Virus record (IMG/VR): IMGVR_UViG_3300042559_002371 | Location: 1 to 53,619 of that record | DNA length: 53,619 nt | Source: a virus | Direction: 5' to 3' (one strand) | Shown: piece after piece, positions 1 to 8,390 of the stretch | Layout of the letters: each line of letters opens with the position of its first letter | Numbering within the stretch: the stretch's first letter is position 1 | Position numbers and translations under genes: made by a program | Notes under the pieces: model-generated | What the model saw: only the letters and a program-made list of their open reading frames with translations | Databases searched by the model: none | What the model was told of the DNA's origin: nothing

Positions 1-1
1 G

Positions 2-412
2 CCCTACGCAGCAGCCAGAGCCTTCATCGAGTGGGCAGTAGATCTCTGGCCTTACGTTAATGGGAAAGCACTTGTGAGCGGGCTGAAACTAGTTGAGATG
101 GATGCGGCTGATATGGTCGACGTCCTTCACTACTATTTTGAGGAAGATTTAAACATTGTTTCTCAAGAACAAGTAGCAGCAAAGTCAGAGTCTCGTTCAG
201 TGATCTACAGAACGTTGTATGGCACGACTTACAAGTACAGAATAGATGCAGGAATTAAATCTTCTAATAACGCATCTAGTTCGCCTTCTTACGATGATCT
301 AGTTCCATTTGATCCATCAAATAACGTAACAAAACCATATGTACCGCCAACAGAGTTTGACCCAGATGCGGCAACTCCGTTTGGCAGAACTCTAGACGCA
401 CCGCTCGGCTAA
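2..412 (+). CDS. Probable tail assembly chaperone, C-terminal part (partial, start outside window)
   Basis: The reading frame is open from the first bases of the window to a TAA stop, so only the C-terminal 136 residues are seen. They contain an acidic, helix-prone stretch (VDVLHYYFEED) followed by a polar, proline- and aspartate-rich tail. No catalytic motif is visible. Its place directly before the tape measure gene is where siphoviruses carry the tail assembly chaperone pair (gpG/gpGT type), in which the second protein is often made by a programmed -1 frameshift. The frameshift site would lie upstream and cannot be checked here. The identification rests mainly on position. An unrelated small tail protein is the alternative. 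Confidence 0.5.
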   Translation, partial: PYAAARAFIEWAVDLWPYVNGKALVSGLKLVEMDAADMVDVLHYYFEEDLNIVSQEQVAAKSESRSVIYRTLYGTTYKYRIDAGIKSSNNASSSPSYDDLVPFDPSNNVTKPYVPPTEFDPDAATPFGRTLDAPLG

Positions 413-419
413 TTGAAAT

Positions 420-429
420 AGGAGGTGAT
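420..429 (+). promoter_or_regulatory. Perfect Shine-Dalgarno of the tape measure gene
   Basis: AGGAGGTGAT is a ten-base exact complement of the bacterial 16S rRNA 3' end and ends five bases before the ATG at 435. It fixes the start of the tape measure gene and implies strong translation. It is the longest anti-SD match noticed in the window. Confidence 0.85.
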
Positions 430-434
430 AGCAC

Positions 435-3400
435 ATGGCAGTAGTAGGTGAAGCGCACGTCATTGTCCGTGCTATTACCAACCGCGTCCGCCCTGATATC
501 CAAAGAGCCTTTGAAGGCTTAGATGGTATTGGTGAAGATGCTGGTCGTAATATTTCTGATTCCTTTTCAAAAGGATTAGCCAGCGGTGGGTCAGAGCGCA
601 ACGGACTTTTTGGCTCTAAATTTAGAAAAGAAGCTGAAGAAGCCCGTCTCAGATTAGATAAATTAATTACTACAGGCTATTTCTTAGCTCCAGCATTTAC
701 TGGACTTGCTGGAGCCGTTGGTGCTCTTGGTGGAGGACTTCTTACACTTGGTGCTACTGCTGCTGCAGTGGGTACTGGTGGTTTAGTCGTATTAGCTGGA
801 AGTCTTAGTGCTGTGGCTCAGGCTGCTATTGTTGCAAAACTTGCCTTCTCTGGGGTTTCGCAAGCGCTAGCTGCTGGACTAAAGACTCAAAAGGCATCTG
901 CTAGCAATGAGAAAGCTATTGCAGCAGCCAAACGTAGAGTAGCTGATGCCTCATTAAAACTTGAGCGCCTACAAACAGAAGCAAAGCCAGAACTTCTTGC
1001 TCAACTAACTCAGCGGCAAGTGGAAGCAGAAGAAAATCTTGCTGATGCAAAAATTTCTGCTTCACGTTCTGAGCGCACCTATAGAGATGCTCAAGAAGCA
1101 GCTAAAAGAACAACAGAGCAGTTAACTAAGGCTCGTGAAGATGCTTTAGAAAAGCTACAGCAACTTAGATTTGAAACAGAAGGCGCTGCTATCTCTGAGA
1201 AGAGGGCCCGTCTTGAATTTATTAAGGCTCGTGATGCGCTTCAGCGTGTTCAAGACCTTCCGCCAAACTCCCGTGCTCGCCAAGAAGCAGAGCTTGCGTT
1301 TGCCGAGGCTGACCTTAACTTGCGTAAAGCAATTGACCGCAACAAGGACCTCAAGAAGGAAGAAAAAGCTGCAACTGCAGCTGGAGTTGAAGGCTCTCAG
1401 GCTGTTAAAGATGCTATTACTGCTCAGCGTAATGCTCAGGAGTCTTTGGTTGATGCTGCAATAGATAAAGCAAAGGCTTTAAAAGCAGTCACAGATGCTG
1501 AAAAGGATGCAGCAAATGCTGCAAGAGAGGCAACTGACGATCCAACTAAGAGCAAAGCAATTCGCGACATCAATCGTCAAATTGCATTAGCTGTTCGAGA
1601 TGTTGCAGATGCAGAGCAAGATTTGGCTGATGCTCAAAAGGGTCCTGGAGCAGATGCGTTTGCTGATGCTCTTGCTGGCCTATCCCCTGAGGCTCAGAAG
1701 TTTGTTAAATACTTAATTAGTATCCAAGATGAGTTTAAAAAGCTTAGAGATGCTGCTGGTGAACTTCTTTTTCCAAAGCTAGAAACTGCAATTCAAAACC
1801 TTGTAGATAATCTTTTCCCAAAGCTTGAACCTTTACTTCGTACCACTGGTGGAATTCTTGGAGATATTGCAATTGGGTTCTCTAATGCAATTACTGAAGC
1901 TAAAAACCTAGAAAATCTTGAATCTATATGGAAGACTAATGACACTCTTCTTTTGAATTTAGGAAAAGCAGCTAACGGTTTCTATGGAGGACTGCTTGCC
2001 ATCCTAGCTGCCGCTGGGCCGCTAATCACTAAGTTCGGCGAGTGGGTTGCAACCCTTGGTGAAACATTCGAAAAGACTATGAAAGCCAAGCAAGCCACAG
2101 GCGAGCTTAAGGATTTCTTTGATGATATTGAAAGAGTTACAAGTGGTCTTGGAGGAGCCTTCAAAAAAGCCTTTAGTGCTTTAGGCGACATTATTGACAA
2201 TGTTATTGCTCCTGGTGGTTCTGCAGACATATTCATTAAGTATTTTGATGATGTCTTCACCAAGTTTAAAAACTTTACTAAGGGTGGAGAAAATAATGAA
2301 GGTCTTACAACCTTCCTCAACGGGCTAACAACTAACTTCACAAAGATTCTTACCCTTGTTGGAAAGATTGGTGAAGGTCTTCTACAAGTTGGAGCTACAC
2401 CTGAGTTTGGTGTTTTTGTTGACAAATTAATTGAAGCAGTAGAGATTTTTAATGGTCTTGGAACTGAACTAGCAAAGAGTTTGCCTTCCTTGGGTGAGTT
2501 AGTAGTTTCTTTTGCAGAGTTTGTGTCACTACTCACCGAGAGCGGCGCTATAAAGATTTTCTTCGACACCTTAAACGGAATCTTTACGGTCTTTAATAAC
2601 TTCCTCAAGCTTCCAGGCGTCTCAACGATTCTTGCCTATGCTGCTGGTGCATTTGCCTTTATTAGAGCATTCCGACTTGCATTTAAAGCTGTCTCATTCT
2701 TTGGTAAGGCTGTTGCTGGAAACGTCATGGCTGTTAAAACTTTGGGAGGAAGACTCTATAGTTTGGGTATTAGAGCAACCTCAACGGCTATGGCTATGGA
2801 TAAAACAAGCATCGCTGCAAAACTTAAGGCTGGCGCATTGCGTGGTGTTGGAGTAGCTGCACGATTTGCTGGAAGAGCTTTATCTCTTATTGGTGGTCCT
2901 GTTGGACTTCTTCTTCTTTTAGTTCCGCTTATCATCGAAAACTGGGACAAGATTATTGGCTTCTTTAAAGAGTTTGGTCCAAAAATTCTTGGATTCTTTA
3001 AAGATTTTGGTAGCAAAATAGGTACTTGGTTTAGCGAGCTATTTACAAAAGTTTCCTCATGGTTTACAGAAACTTTGGTTCCATTCTTAGTCAGTCTTCC
3101 TGGAAAGTACATCAAACTTGTAGCTGGCTTCTGGCTGTGGATTTTTGACTTACTAGGAACTCTCTTTACAAAAATTGGTAGTTGGTTTACCAACACTCTT
3201 GTTCCATTCTTGATATCTATTCCTGCAACTTATATCAAACTGGTATCTGGATTCTGGCTATGGATTTTTGACTTACTAGGAGGTCTCTTCACAAAGATTG
3301 GAGACTGGTTCAGTAAGACACTTTTGCCTTATTTAATCGACACCCCAAAGAGATTTATCACTAATGTATCCAATTTCTGGAGCTGGATTACCGACCTTCT

Positions 3401-4031
3401 AAGTAAGGCATTTACAGCTATTAGTGACTACTTCACAAAAACAATTGCACCATTTATTTCAGGAATCCCGAAGAAATTTGCAGATGGAGCAAAAGCCGCT
3501 TGGGACTTCCTAAGTGGTGGAGTGAAGACTGCTTGGACAGCTGTCACTGATTTCTTCACAAAAGACATTCCTGCTTTCTTAAAGACTCTCCCAAAGAAAT
3601 TTAAAGATGGAGCAGGTAATATTTTTGGATTCTTGTTTGACGGTGTTAAGTCAGGGTTTGAAGAGGCAAAAAACTGGTGGAACACCAATGCTGCTGGAAA
3701 GGGATTTACTCTTGGTGGCGGAACATTCTTAGGTAAACAAGTACCTAAACTCGATTTTAGAATTCCAAGACTTGCTCTAGGTGGAGTTGTTATGCCATCT
3801 GCAGGAGGCACAATTGCTCAGATTGCAGAAGCTGGTAAACCAGAACGTGTAGAACCACTAGATCCAAACGGTCTATCAAAGCGTGATAAAGCAATGATTG
3901 ACTACTTAAGCGGCGGCAGTGGTAAGGGCGTAACTGTGAATGTTTACCCGTCTGCTGGTATGGATGAACGTGAGCTTGCATCTCTTGTTTCACGTCAGCT
4001 TGCTTATCAAATGAGAAGAGGAGCTGCATAA
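435..4031 (+). CDS. Tail tape measure protein
   Basis: At 1198 residues this is the longest plus-strand gene, with the usual tape measure composition. An Ala/Gly-rich hydrophobic segment lies at about 75-150. A long Ala/Lys/Glu-rich coiled coil covers about 155-400, and further hydrophobic stretches lie near 500-540 and 700-840. At about 855-1070 there are tandem Trp-rich repeats of roughly 40 residues (FWLWIFDLLG..LFTKIG), two of them nearly identical in DNA as well. Tape measure proteins fill the tail tube, set its length and help DNA entry. With the usual relation of about 0.15 nm per residue the tail would be near 180 nm (inference). The start is fixed by a perfect SD. The next gene begins one base after the stop. 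No lysozyme or peptidase motif was recognised. Confidence 0.93.
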   Translation: MAVVGEAHVIVRAITNRVRPDIQRAFEGLDGIGEDAGRNISDSFSKGLASGGSERNGLFGSKFRKEAEEARLRLDKLITTGYFLAPAFTGLAGAVGALGGGLLTLGATAAAVGTGGLVVLAGSLSAVAQAAIVAKLAFSGVSQALAAGLKTQKASASNEKAIAAAKRRVADASLKLERLQTEAKPELLAQLTQRQVEAEENLADAKISASRSERTYRDAQEAAKRTTEQLTKAREDALEKLQQLRFETEGAAISEKRARLEFIKARDALQRVQDLPPNSRARQEAELAFAEADLNLRKAIDRNKDLKKEEKAATAAGVEGSQAVKDAITAQRNAQESLVDAAIDKAKALKAVTDAEKDAANAAREATDDPTKSKAIRDINRQIALAVRDVADAEQDLADAQKGPGADAFADALAGLSPEAQKFVKYLISIQDEFKKLRDAAGELLFPKLETAIQNLVDNLFPKLEPLLRTTGGILGDIAIGFSNAITEAKNLENLESIWKTNDTLLLNLGKAANGFYGGLLAILAAAGPLITKFGEWVATLGETFEKTMKAKQATGELKDFFDDIERVTSGLGGAFKKAFSALGDIIDNVIAPGGSADIFIKYFDDVFTKFKNFTKGGENNEGLTTFLNGLTTNFTKILTLVGKIGEGLLQVGATPEFGVFVDKLIEAVEIFNGLGTELAKSLPSLGELVVSFAEFVSLLTESGAIKIFFDTLNGIFTVFNNFLKLPGVSTILAYAAGAFAFIRAFRLAFKAVSFFGKAVAGNVMAVKTLGGRLYSLGIRATSTAMAMDKTSIAAKLKAGALRGVGVAARFAGRALSLIGGPVGLLLLLVPLIIENWDKIIGFFKEFGPKILGFFKDFGSKIGTWFSELFTKVSSWFTETLVPFLVSLPGKYIKLVAGFWLWIFDLLGTLFTKIGSWFTNTLVPFLISIPATYIKLVSGFWLWIFDLLGGLFTKIGDWFSKTLLPYLIDTPKRFITNVSNFWSWITDLLSKAFTAISDYFTKTIAPFISGIPKKFADGAKAAWDFLSGGVKTAWTAVTDFFTKDIPAFLKTLPKKFKDGAGNIFGFLFDGVKSGFEEAKNWWNTNAAGKGFTLGGGTFLGKQVPKLDFRIPRLALGGVVMPSAGGTIAQIAEAGKPERVEPLDPNGLSKRDKAMIDYLSGGSGKGVTVNVYPSAGMDERELASLVSRQLAYQMRRGAA

Positions 4032-4032
4032 A

Positions 4033-6360
4033 ATGGCTGCTTATAACCAAGGACAAGAAAACTTTTATGTAGATAGAGGATTAACCCCATTACAACCTGA
4101 CTACATTGAAAAATTAAAACTTCAAGCAAACATTATTCTTGGAGACTTTATTTTTAATACGATTGATGACGAAGGTGTTGTTTGGGTAATTACCGACATT
4201 GAAGGCTGGTGGACTATGCCATCTGCTGAAATGCCTGATATCCCTCGTGGTTTTGGAGACGGTTCTTATGATGTACAAGGCAGATATAACGCTAGAGATC
4301 TTGTAATAAAAGGCGTATACCTAGTTCAAAATCCTTCCCAAGTAGAATCAGCCCGAGATAGGCTTGTAGCCGCTTGCGACTTGGTTTACAAAGGAGCATG
4401 GCTTAAAACTGGTAACGACCCAATTCGAGCATCTTTTGTTCGCTTAAGTGGTTCTGTAGAGATTGACACAAGAAATGCTCGTGGAAGAACAGAGTTTGAG
4501 ATTGGACTTCGTGCCGCAGACCCAATTAAATACTCTTGGAACGATGCAAGCCCAGATGGTTACAACGTAGGTGAAGTTCCTGTAAAAAATAACGAGGCGG
4601 GTTATAACGGTGTTGGTGCTGTTCAGAACATTGGAAACTACCCTGTCCCATGTATTTTAGAAATTACAGGACCTCTTATTTCTCCTGCTTCTATTTACAA
4701 TAGAACTACAGACAAACTTATGTTGATTACGCAATCTCTAAAGGGAAGTATTGTTCGAGCCATTGTAAATAAGCAGCTTGTTTTTGACACTACAAAACTT
4801 GTAGATGTGGCAACAATGACAACAACAGCAAAGCATGATTTTAGTGTAGGAGATGAAATCTACATCTCAAACGTTGGATTCCCATTTGATGGTCAGCAAT
4901 TGATTACTTCTACTCCTACAGACACCACTTTTACTTTTGAAACAGAATCAGCCGTTATCAATGATGTTGTAACAAAGTCTTTACAGAGTAGTGTTGCAAG
5001 ACTTGAAACAGCAGCCGCGCATGGTTTTGGTACAAATGATTCGATAACTGTTACTGGAGTTGACAGTCTTTTTGATGGAACATACACAATCACAGGAGTC
5101 CCAAACGCAACTACATTTACATATGCCAAAACCCGTGTTCCGCCTAAAGCTGTTACAGGCAAGGTAGTTGTCTCTAATATTGCAACTTTAACTACCGCAG
5201 ATGAGCATCAATTTATTATTGGTGATACTGTCACTGTTTCAAATACTGGCATACCATTTGATGGTTCTTACACAATTACGGCAACAACTTCTAATACTTT
5301 TAGCTATGCTGCAACTCGTACAAACGCTAAAGAAATAATTAGTAAAGAATTAAACCTAAACGTAGCAACTCTTGTCACTAGTGCTGCTCATGGGTTTATT
5401 ATTGGTGAGCCTGTTTCTATTACAAATGTTGACGCATACTTTAATGGAACGTACACAATCACAGACATTCCTACCTCAACAAGCTTTAAATTTAAGAGAG
5501 CCTCTTCTAATGAAAGAAGTATTTCGATTAGATCAGCTTCTTCAAACACTGTAGTTCTTACGACTAGCACTCCTCACAACTACGTTGTTGGCGAGAAAGT
5601 AGTAATTTCTGGCGTAGACCCTAGCTATGACGGAACATTTACAATCACCGCAGTGCCTAGTACAACAACCTTTGCCTACACAAAGAGTGTTGCTAACTTA
5701 ATTCCGACATCTGTGACCGCTGGTTTTGTTGAGCCTTCCTCAAGAAAAGTTAAGTCTTATCTACGAACTGGAAATATTGTCACCATAACAACAGTTAGTT
5801 CCCACGGGCTTTACACAGGAGCAGAGCTTACCTTTACTGGGACTACCCCCTTTGGTGGTGGAGTCAGGTCTGTTGCATCTGTTTTAACTGCTAACTCTTT
5901 TACAATGGTTATTTCTGGAACCGATATTCCAAACACAGAGGTGACAACCGTATTTATCGAGTTACTCGGTATTGCAACATCTGTACCAGTGACCCCAAGT
6001 GGAATTGCTACAGTTTCTGGAAGCCTCCCATTCTCTGGTGCAAATGGAGTTGCCAGCGTTTCTGACACTATTCCAAAAACTTTAGCAAGCGGAAAAGCGA
6101 TTAAAAAGAATGACGTTATATTTACTCCAGGTATTGCTAATGCAACTGCAACTCTTAGTGCAGACGTATTAGAAATTGACACAAAAAATCGAGAAGTTGC
6201 TTTTAATGGTGTAGTTGATGGCGCTCGGGGAAGAATTGACGTTCTAGCAGATTTTATTGAACTAGCTCCAGGAAATAACGAAATTGAGTTTATTGACGGT
6301 GGAGATACAAATGGAGATGCTAGTCTTCGCATCTACTATCGATCTGGTTGGCTTGGATAA
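4033..6360 (+). CDS. Distal-tail (Dit-like) minor tail protein with repeated beta modules
   Basis: The first ~185 residues look like a phage distal tail protein of actinophages (pattern MPDIPRGFGDGSYDVQGRY, then RNARGRTEFEIGLRAADP), which joins tail tube to tip. From about residue 255 to 635 follow six degenerate modules of about 45-60 residues with the pattern V-A-T-L-T-T-x-x-H-G-F-x-x-G ... F-D-G-T-Y-T-I-T-x-V-P-x-x-T-x-F-x-Y. They are probably small beta-sandwich or Ig-like decorations. The last ~130 residues resume a compact domain ending in WLG. The length of 775 residues is far above a plain Dit (about 250-300), so the modules are an insertion or extension. GAGGAG lies ten bases before the ATG. 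The same module recurs in the next gene and in the minus-strand fibre genes. Confidence 0.75.
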   Translation: MAAYNQGQENFYVDRGLTPLQPDYIEKLKLQANIILGDFIFNTIDDEGVVWVITDIEGWWTMPSAEMPDIPRGFGDGSYDVQGRYNARDLVIKGVYLVQNPSQVESARDRLVAACDLVYKGAWLKTGNDPIRASFVRLSGSVEIDTRNARGRTEFEIGLRAADPIKYSWNDASPDGYNVGEVPVKNNEAGYNGVGAVQNIGNYPVPCILEITGPLISPASIYNRTTDKLMLITQSLKGSIVRAIVNKQLVFDTTKLVDVATMTTTAKHDFSVGDEIYISNVGFPFDGQQLITSTPTDTTFTFETESAVINDVVTKSLQSSVARLETAAAHGFGTNDSITVTGVDSLFDGTYTITGVPNATTFTYAKTRVPPKAVTGKVVVSNIATLTTADEHQFIIGDTVTVSNTGIPFDGSYTITATTSNTFSYAATRTNAKEIISKELNLNVATLVTSAAHGFIIGEPVSITNVDAYFNGTYTITDIPTSTSFKFKRASSNERSISIRSASSNTVVLTTSTPHNYVVGEKVVISGVDPSYDGTFTITAVPSTTTFAYTKSVANLIPTSVTAGFVEPSSRKVKSYLRTGNIVTITTVSSHGLYTGAELTFTGTTPFGGGVRSVASVLTANSFTMVISGTDIPNTEVTTVFIELLGIATSVPVTPSGIATVSGSLPFSGANGVASVSDTIPKTLASGKAIKKNDVIFTPGIANATATLSADVLEIDTKNREVAFNGVVDGARGRIDVLADFIELAPGNNEIEFIDGGDTNGDASLRIYYRSGWLG

Positions 6361-6374
6361 AAAGGACTCCTCTA

Positions 6375-8390
6375 GTGACACTACAGACTAATGTCGAATA
6401 CCGATACTACTTAACAGATTTATTGACTAATACTGTTATTTCCGAGGTTCCTTTTAAGAATGTTTCTTATGAGAGAGTAAATAGAAAAGCTGGTGCTTTT
6501 TCTGGGACTATCCCATTTATTGAAACTACAAAAGCCTTAGATTTATATGAAGCAACAATGCCGGGCAGAACTGGTATCTACATTATGCGCAACGGCGTCT
6601 GCGTCTGGGGTGGAATTATTTGGTCTCGCAGCTATGATGTTCGGAGTCAAGAATTAACAGTAGATGGAGCCGAATTTATCAGCTATCTCTACCATAGAAA
6701 TATTTGGCAAACTATTGTTTACGGCTCTGAGTTTATTGGAGTTACTAACTATTCTGTCTCTAATGGTGTAGGAACAATAACTACAGATGGGCCTCACGGG
6801 TTTGCAAAAGGTCAAAATATAAGCATTAGCACAGTTAACCCTGCAGTAAATGGGACTCATGAGATTACAAATATCACTGCTTCAAATCAATTTCAATATC
6901 TGAGCACTTCAGCTAACACCTCAGGAACTAGCACTTCTGGTGCTTGTAGATTATTAGCAGATACTTTTGATGTTGCTCGTGATTTGGTCTATAGAATTAA
7001 CACAGATTTGGGAGGAATTAATTTTGCTAATGAAGCTATTAGACCTGCCAAAGATTATGATGTTCCAGTAGTTAAAAAAGAGCGCTCTGCAAACGTAGTG
7101 ACTATTACTACAGAAAAAGAGCACGACATTATTGTTGGACAAGAAGTATCTTTATACGAGATTGGTTCAAATTTAGAGGGCACTCACTTTGTAACTGAAG
7201 TTCCCACTCCAACAACTTTTAGATATGTATTGAACGGTCCAGATGTTCCAGCTAGTGCCGTTGGAGGACTTCAAACTTATAACGTAGTGTCTAGATCAAT
7301 GGACAATGTTGGTGTAGCAGAGCTTACATTAGATAGAACACATAACTCGATTGTTGGTTCTTCTGTTGTTGTAAAAGGCGTTGATTCGTTTTTTGCAGGG
7401 GTTCTAGATACTACTTATGACGGTCGTCAAGTTATCAGTAGTGTCCCAGCAACTAATAAAATTAGATACGTAACTGGTGCCGTATTGACAGATTTTAGGC
7501 CAGTGTCTGGCGGTACAGTGACAATGGGTGCCAAAGTAAGTTATGGTGACTTTGGAAGTTATCTTGCAAATTCTGACATTGGTATTGCTCTTGATAGTTC
7601 AATTAAAAGTGGCTACTACAGAGATACTCTTACTTTTAGAGGGTATCAAAATAAAACAGTTGGAGAAATTTTAGAAGATTATTCAAACTCTGTAGAAGGC
7701 GCTTTTGAGTACCGCATCGATTGCGACTACGACTACGACACTGTCAGCTTTACAAGAAAGTTTGAAGTTTTCTCTGCAGACATTGAATTTGAGCCAGCTA
7801 ATGGTGATTACTACACCGCAGAAGAAGTTGGCGCTGATAAATTAGTTTTTGAGTATCCAGGAAATATTCTTACATTTACTGTTGAAGAATCTGCAGAAGA
7901 GTCCGCTACTCGATTCTTTGTGGTGGGTCGTATAGAAGATATGAACGATGACGCTAGTCAGCCATATGCTGGAGCAGCTGTCCGCGGCTACCTTTCTAAT
8001 ACAGAGGGTAGAAGTTGGCCTCTTTTAGACCAAGTAGAACAGATAGACGAAGTTGAAGATGAAAATGCTCTCTTTGAGTACGCTCAGGATTATCTTTACG
8101 AATCCCTGCCTCCAATAGGCACCTACAACATTCAAGTCAATGGCTCTCTATCCCCACTTATTGGTTCTTACAACCCAGGTAATTGGTGCTCAATTATTAT
8201 TGATGATGAGTTCATACGACAAAGACTTGGTAATGATCAAGAACCCCGTGACGATTTAATTATTAGAAAAATCGAGTCCTATAAAGTGTCTGTCCCAGAC
8301 AGTCCTACATTCCCTGAAACGGTAGATTTAGTCTTAGTTCCCGACTGGAAAGTTGACAAAAAGAGAAAGATAAAAACAATTGGCGAGTAG
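6375..8390 (+). CDS. Tail tip / baseplate hub-like protein (Gp37-like minor tail protein)
   Basis: The N-terminal ~100 residues (pattern YRYYLTDLLTN ... GAFSGTIPF ... GVCVWGGIIWSRSYD) and the C-terminal part (LPPIGTYNIQVNGSLSP ... GNWCSIIIDDEFIR) resemble the ReqiPepy6 Gp37-like tail family, which takes the hub position after Dit in actinophages. Between them at least three copies of the 50-residue H-G-F..G module found in the preceding gene have been inserted. I chose the GTG at 6375 because AAAGGA lies eight bases before it. A TTG at 6348 would add nine residues and overlap the previous gene by 13 bases, but has no SD. The end overlaps the next gene by eleven bases. No peptidase domain is visible. 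Confidence 0.68.
   Translation: MTLQTNVEYRYYLTDLLTNTVISEVPFKNVSYERVNRKAGAFSGTIPFIETTKALDLYEATMPGRTGIYIMRNGVCVWGGIIWSRSYDVRSQELTVDGAEFISYLYHRNIWQTIVYGSEFIGVTNYSVSNGVGTITTDGPHGFAKGQNISISTVNPAVNGTHEITNITASNQFQYLSTSANTSGTSTSGACRLLADTFDVARDLVYRINTDLGGINFANEAIRPAKDYDVPVVKKERSANVVTITTEKEHDIIVGQEVSLYEIGSNLEGTHFVTEVPTPTTFRYVLNGPDVPASAVGGLQTYNVVSRSMDNVGVAELTLDRTHNSIVGSSVVVKGVDSFFAGVLDTTYDGRQVISSVPATNKIRYVTGAVLTDFRPVSGGTVTMGAKVSYGDFGSYLANSDIGIALDSSIKSGYYRDTLTFRGYQNKTVGEILEDYSNSVEGAFEYRIDCDYDYDTVSFTRKFEVFSADIEFEPANGDYYTAEEVGADKLVFEYPGNILTFTVEESAEESATRFFVVGRIEDMNDDASQPYAGAAVRGYLSNTEGRSWPLLDQVEQIDEVEDENALFEYAQDYLYESLPPIGTYNIQVNGSLSPLIGSYNPGNWCSIIIDDEFIRQRLGNDQEPRDDLIIRKIESYKVSVPDSPTFPETVDLVLVPDWKVDKKRKIKTIGE

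Noticed and set aside
1982-2608. Minus-strand frame of 208 codons inside the tape measure gene
   Set aside because: Composition (Lys/Ser/Pro-rich) and position match an antisense shadow of the tape measure coding sequence. No ribosome site was seen.
6348-6374. TTG start for the hub-like gene
   Set aside because: No SD precedes it, while the GTG at 6375 has AAAGGA at a good distance. It is kept only as an alternative.
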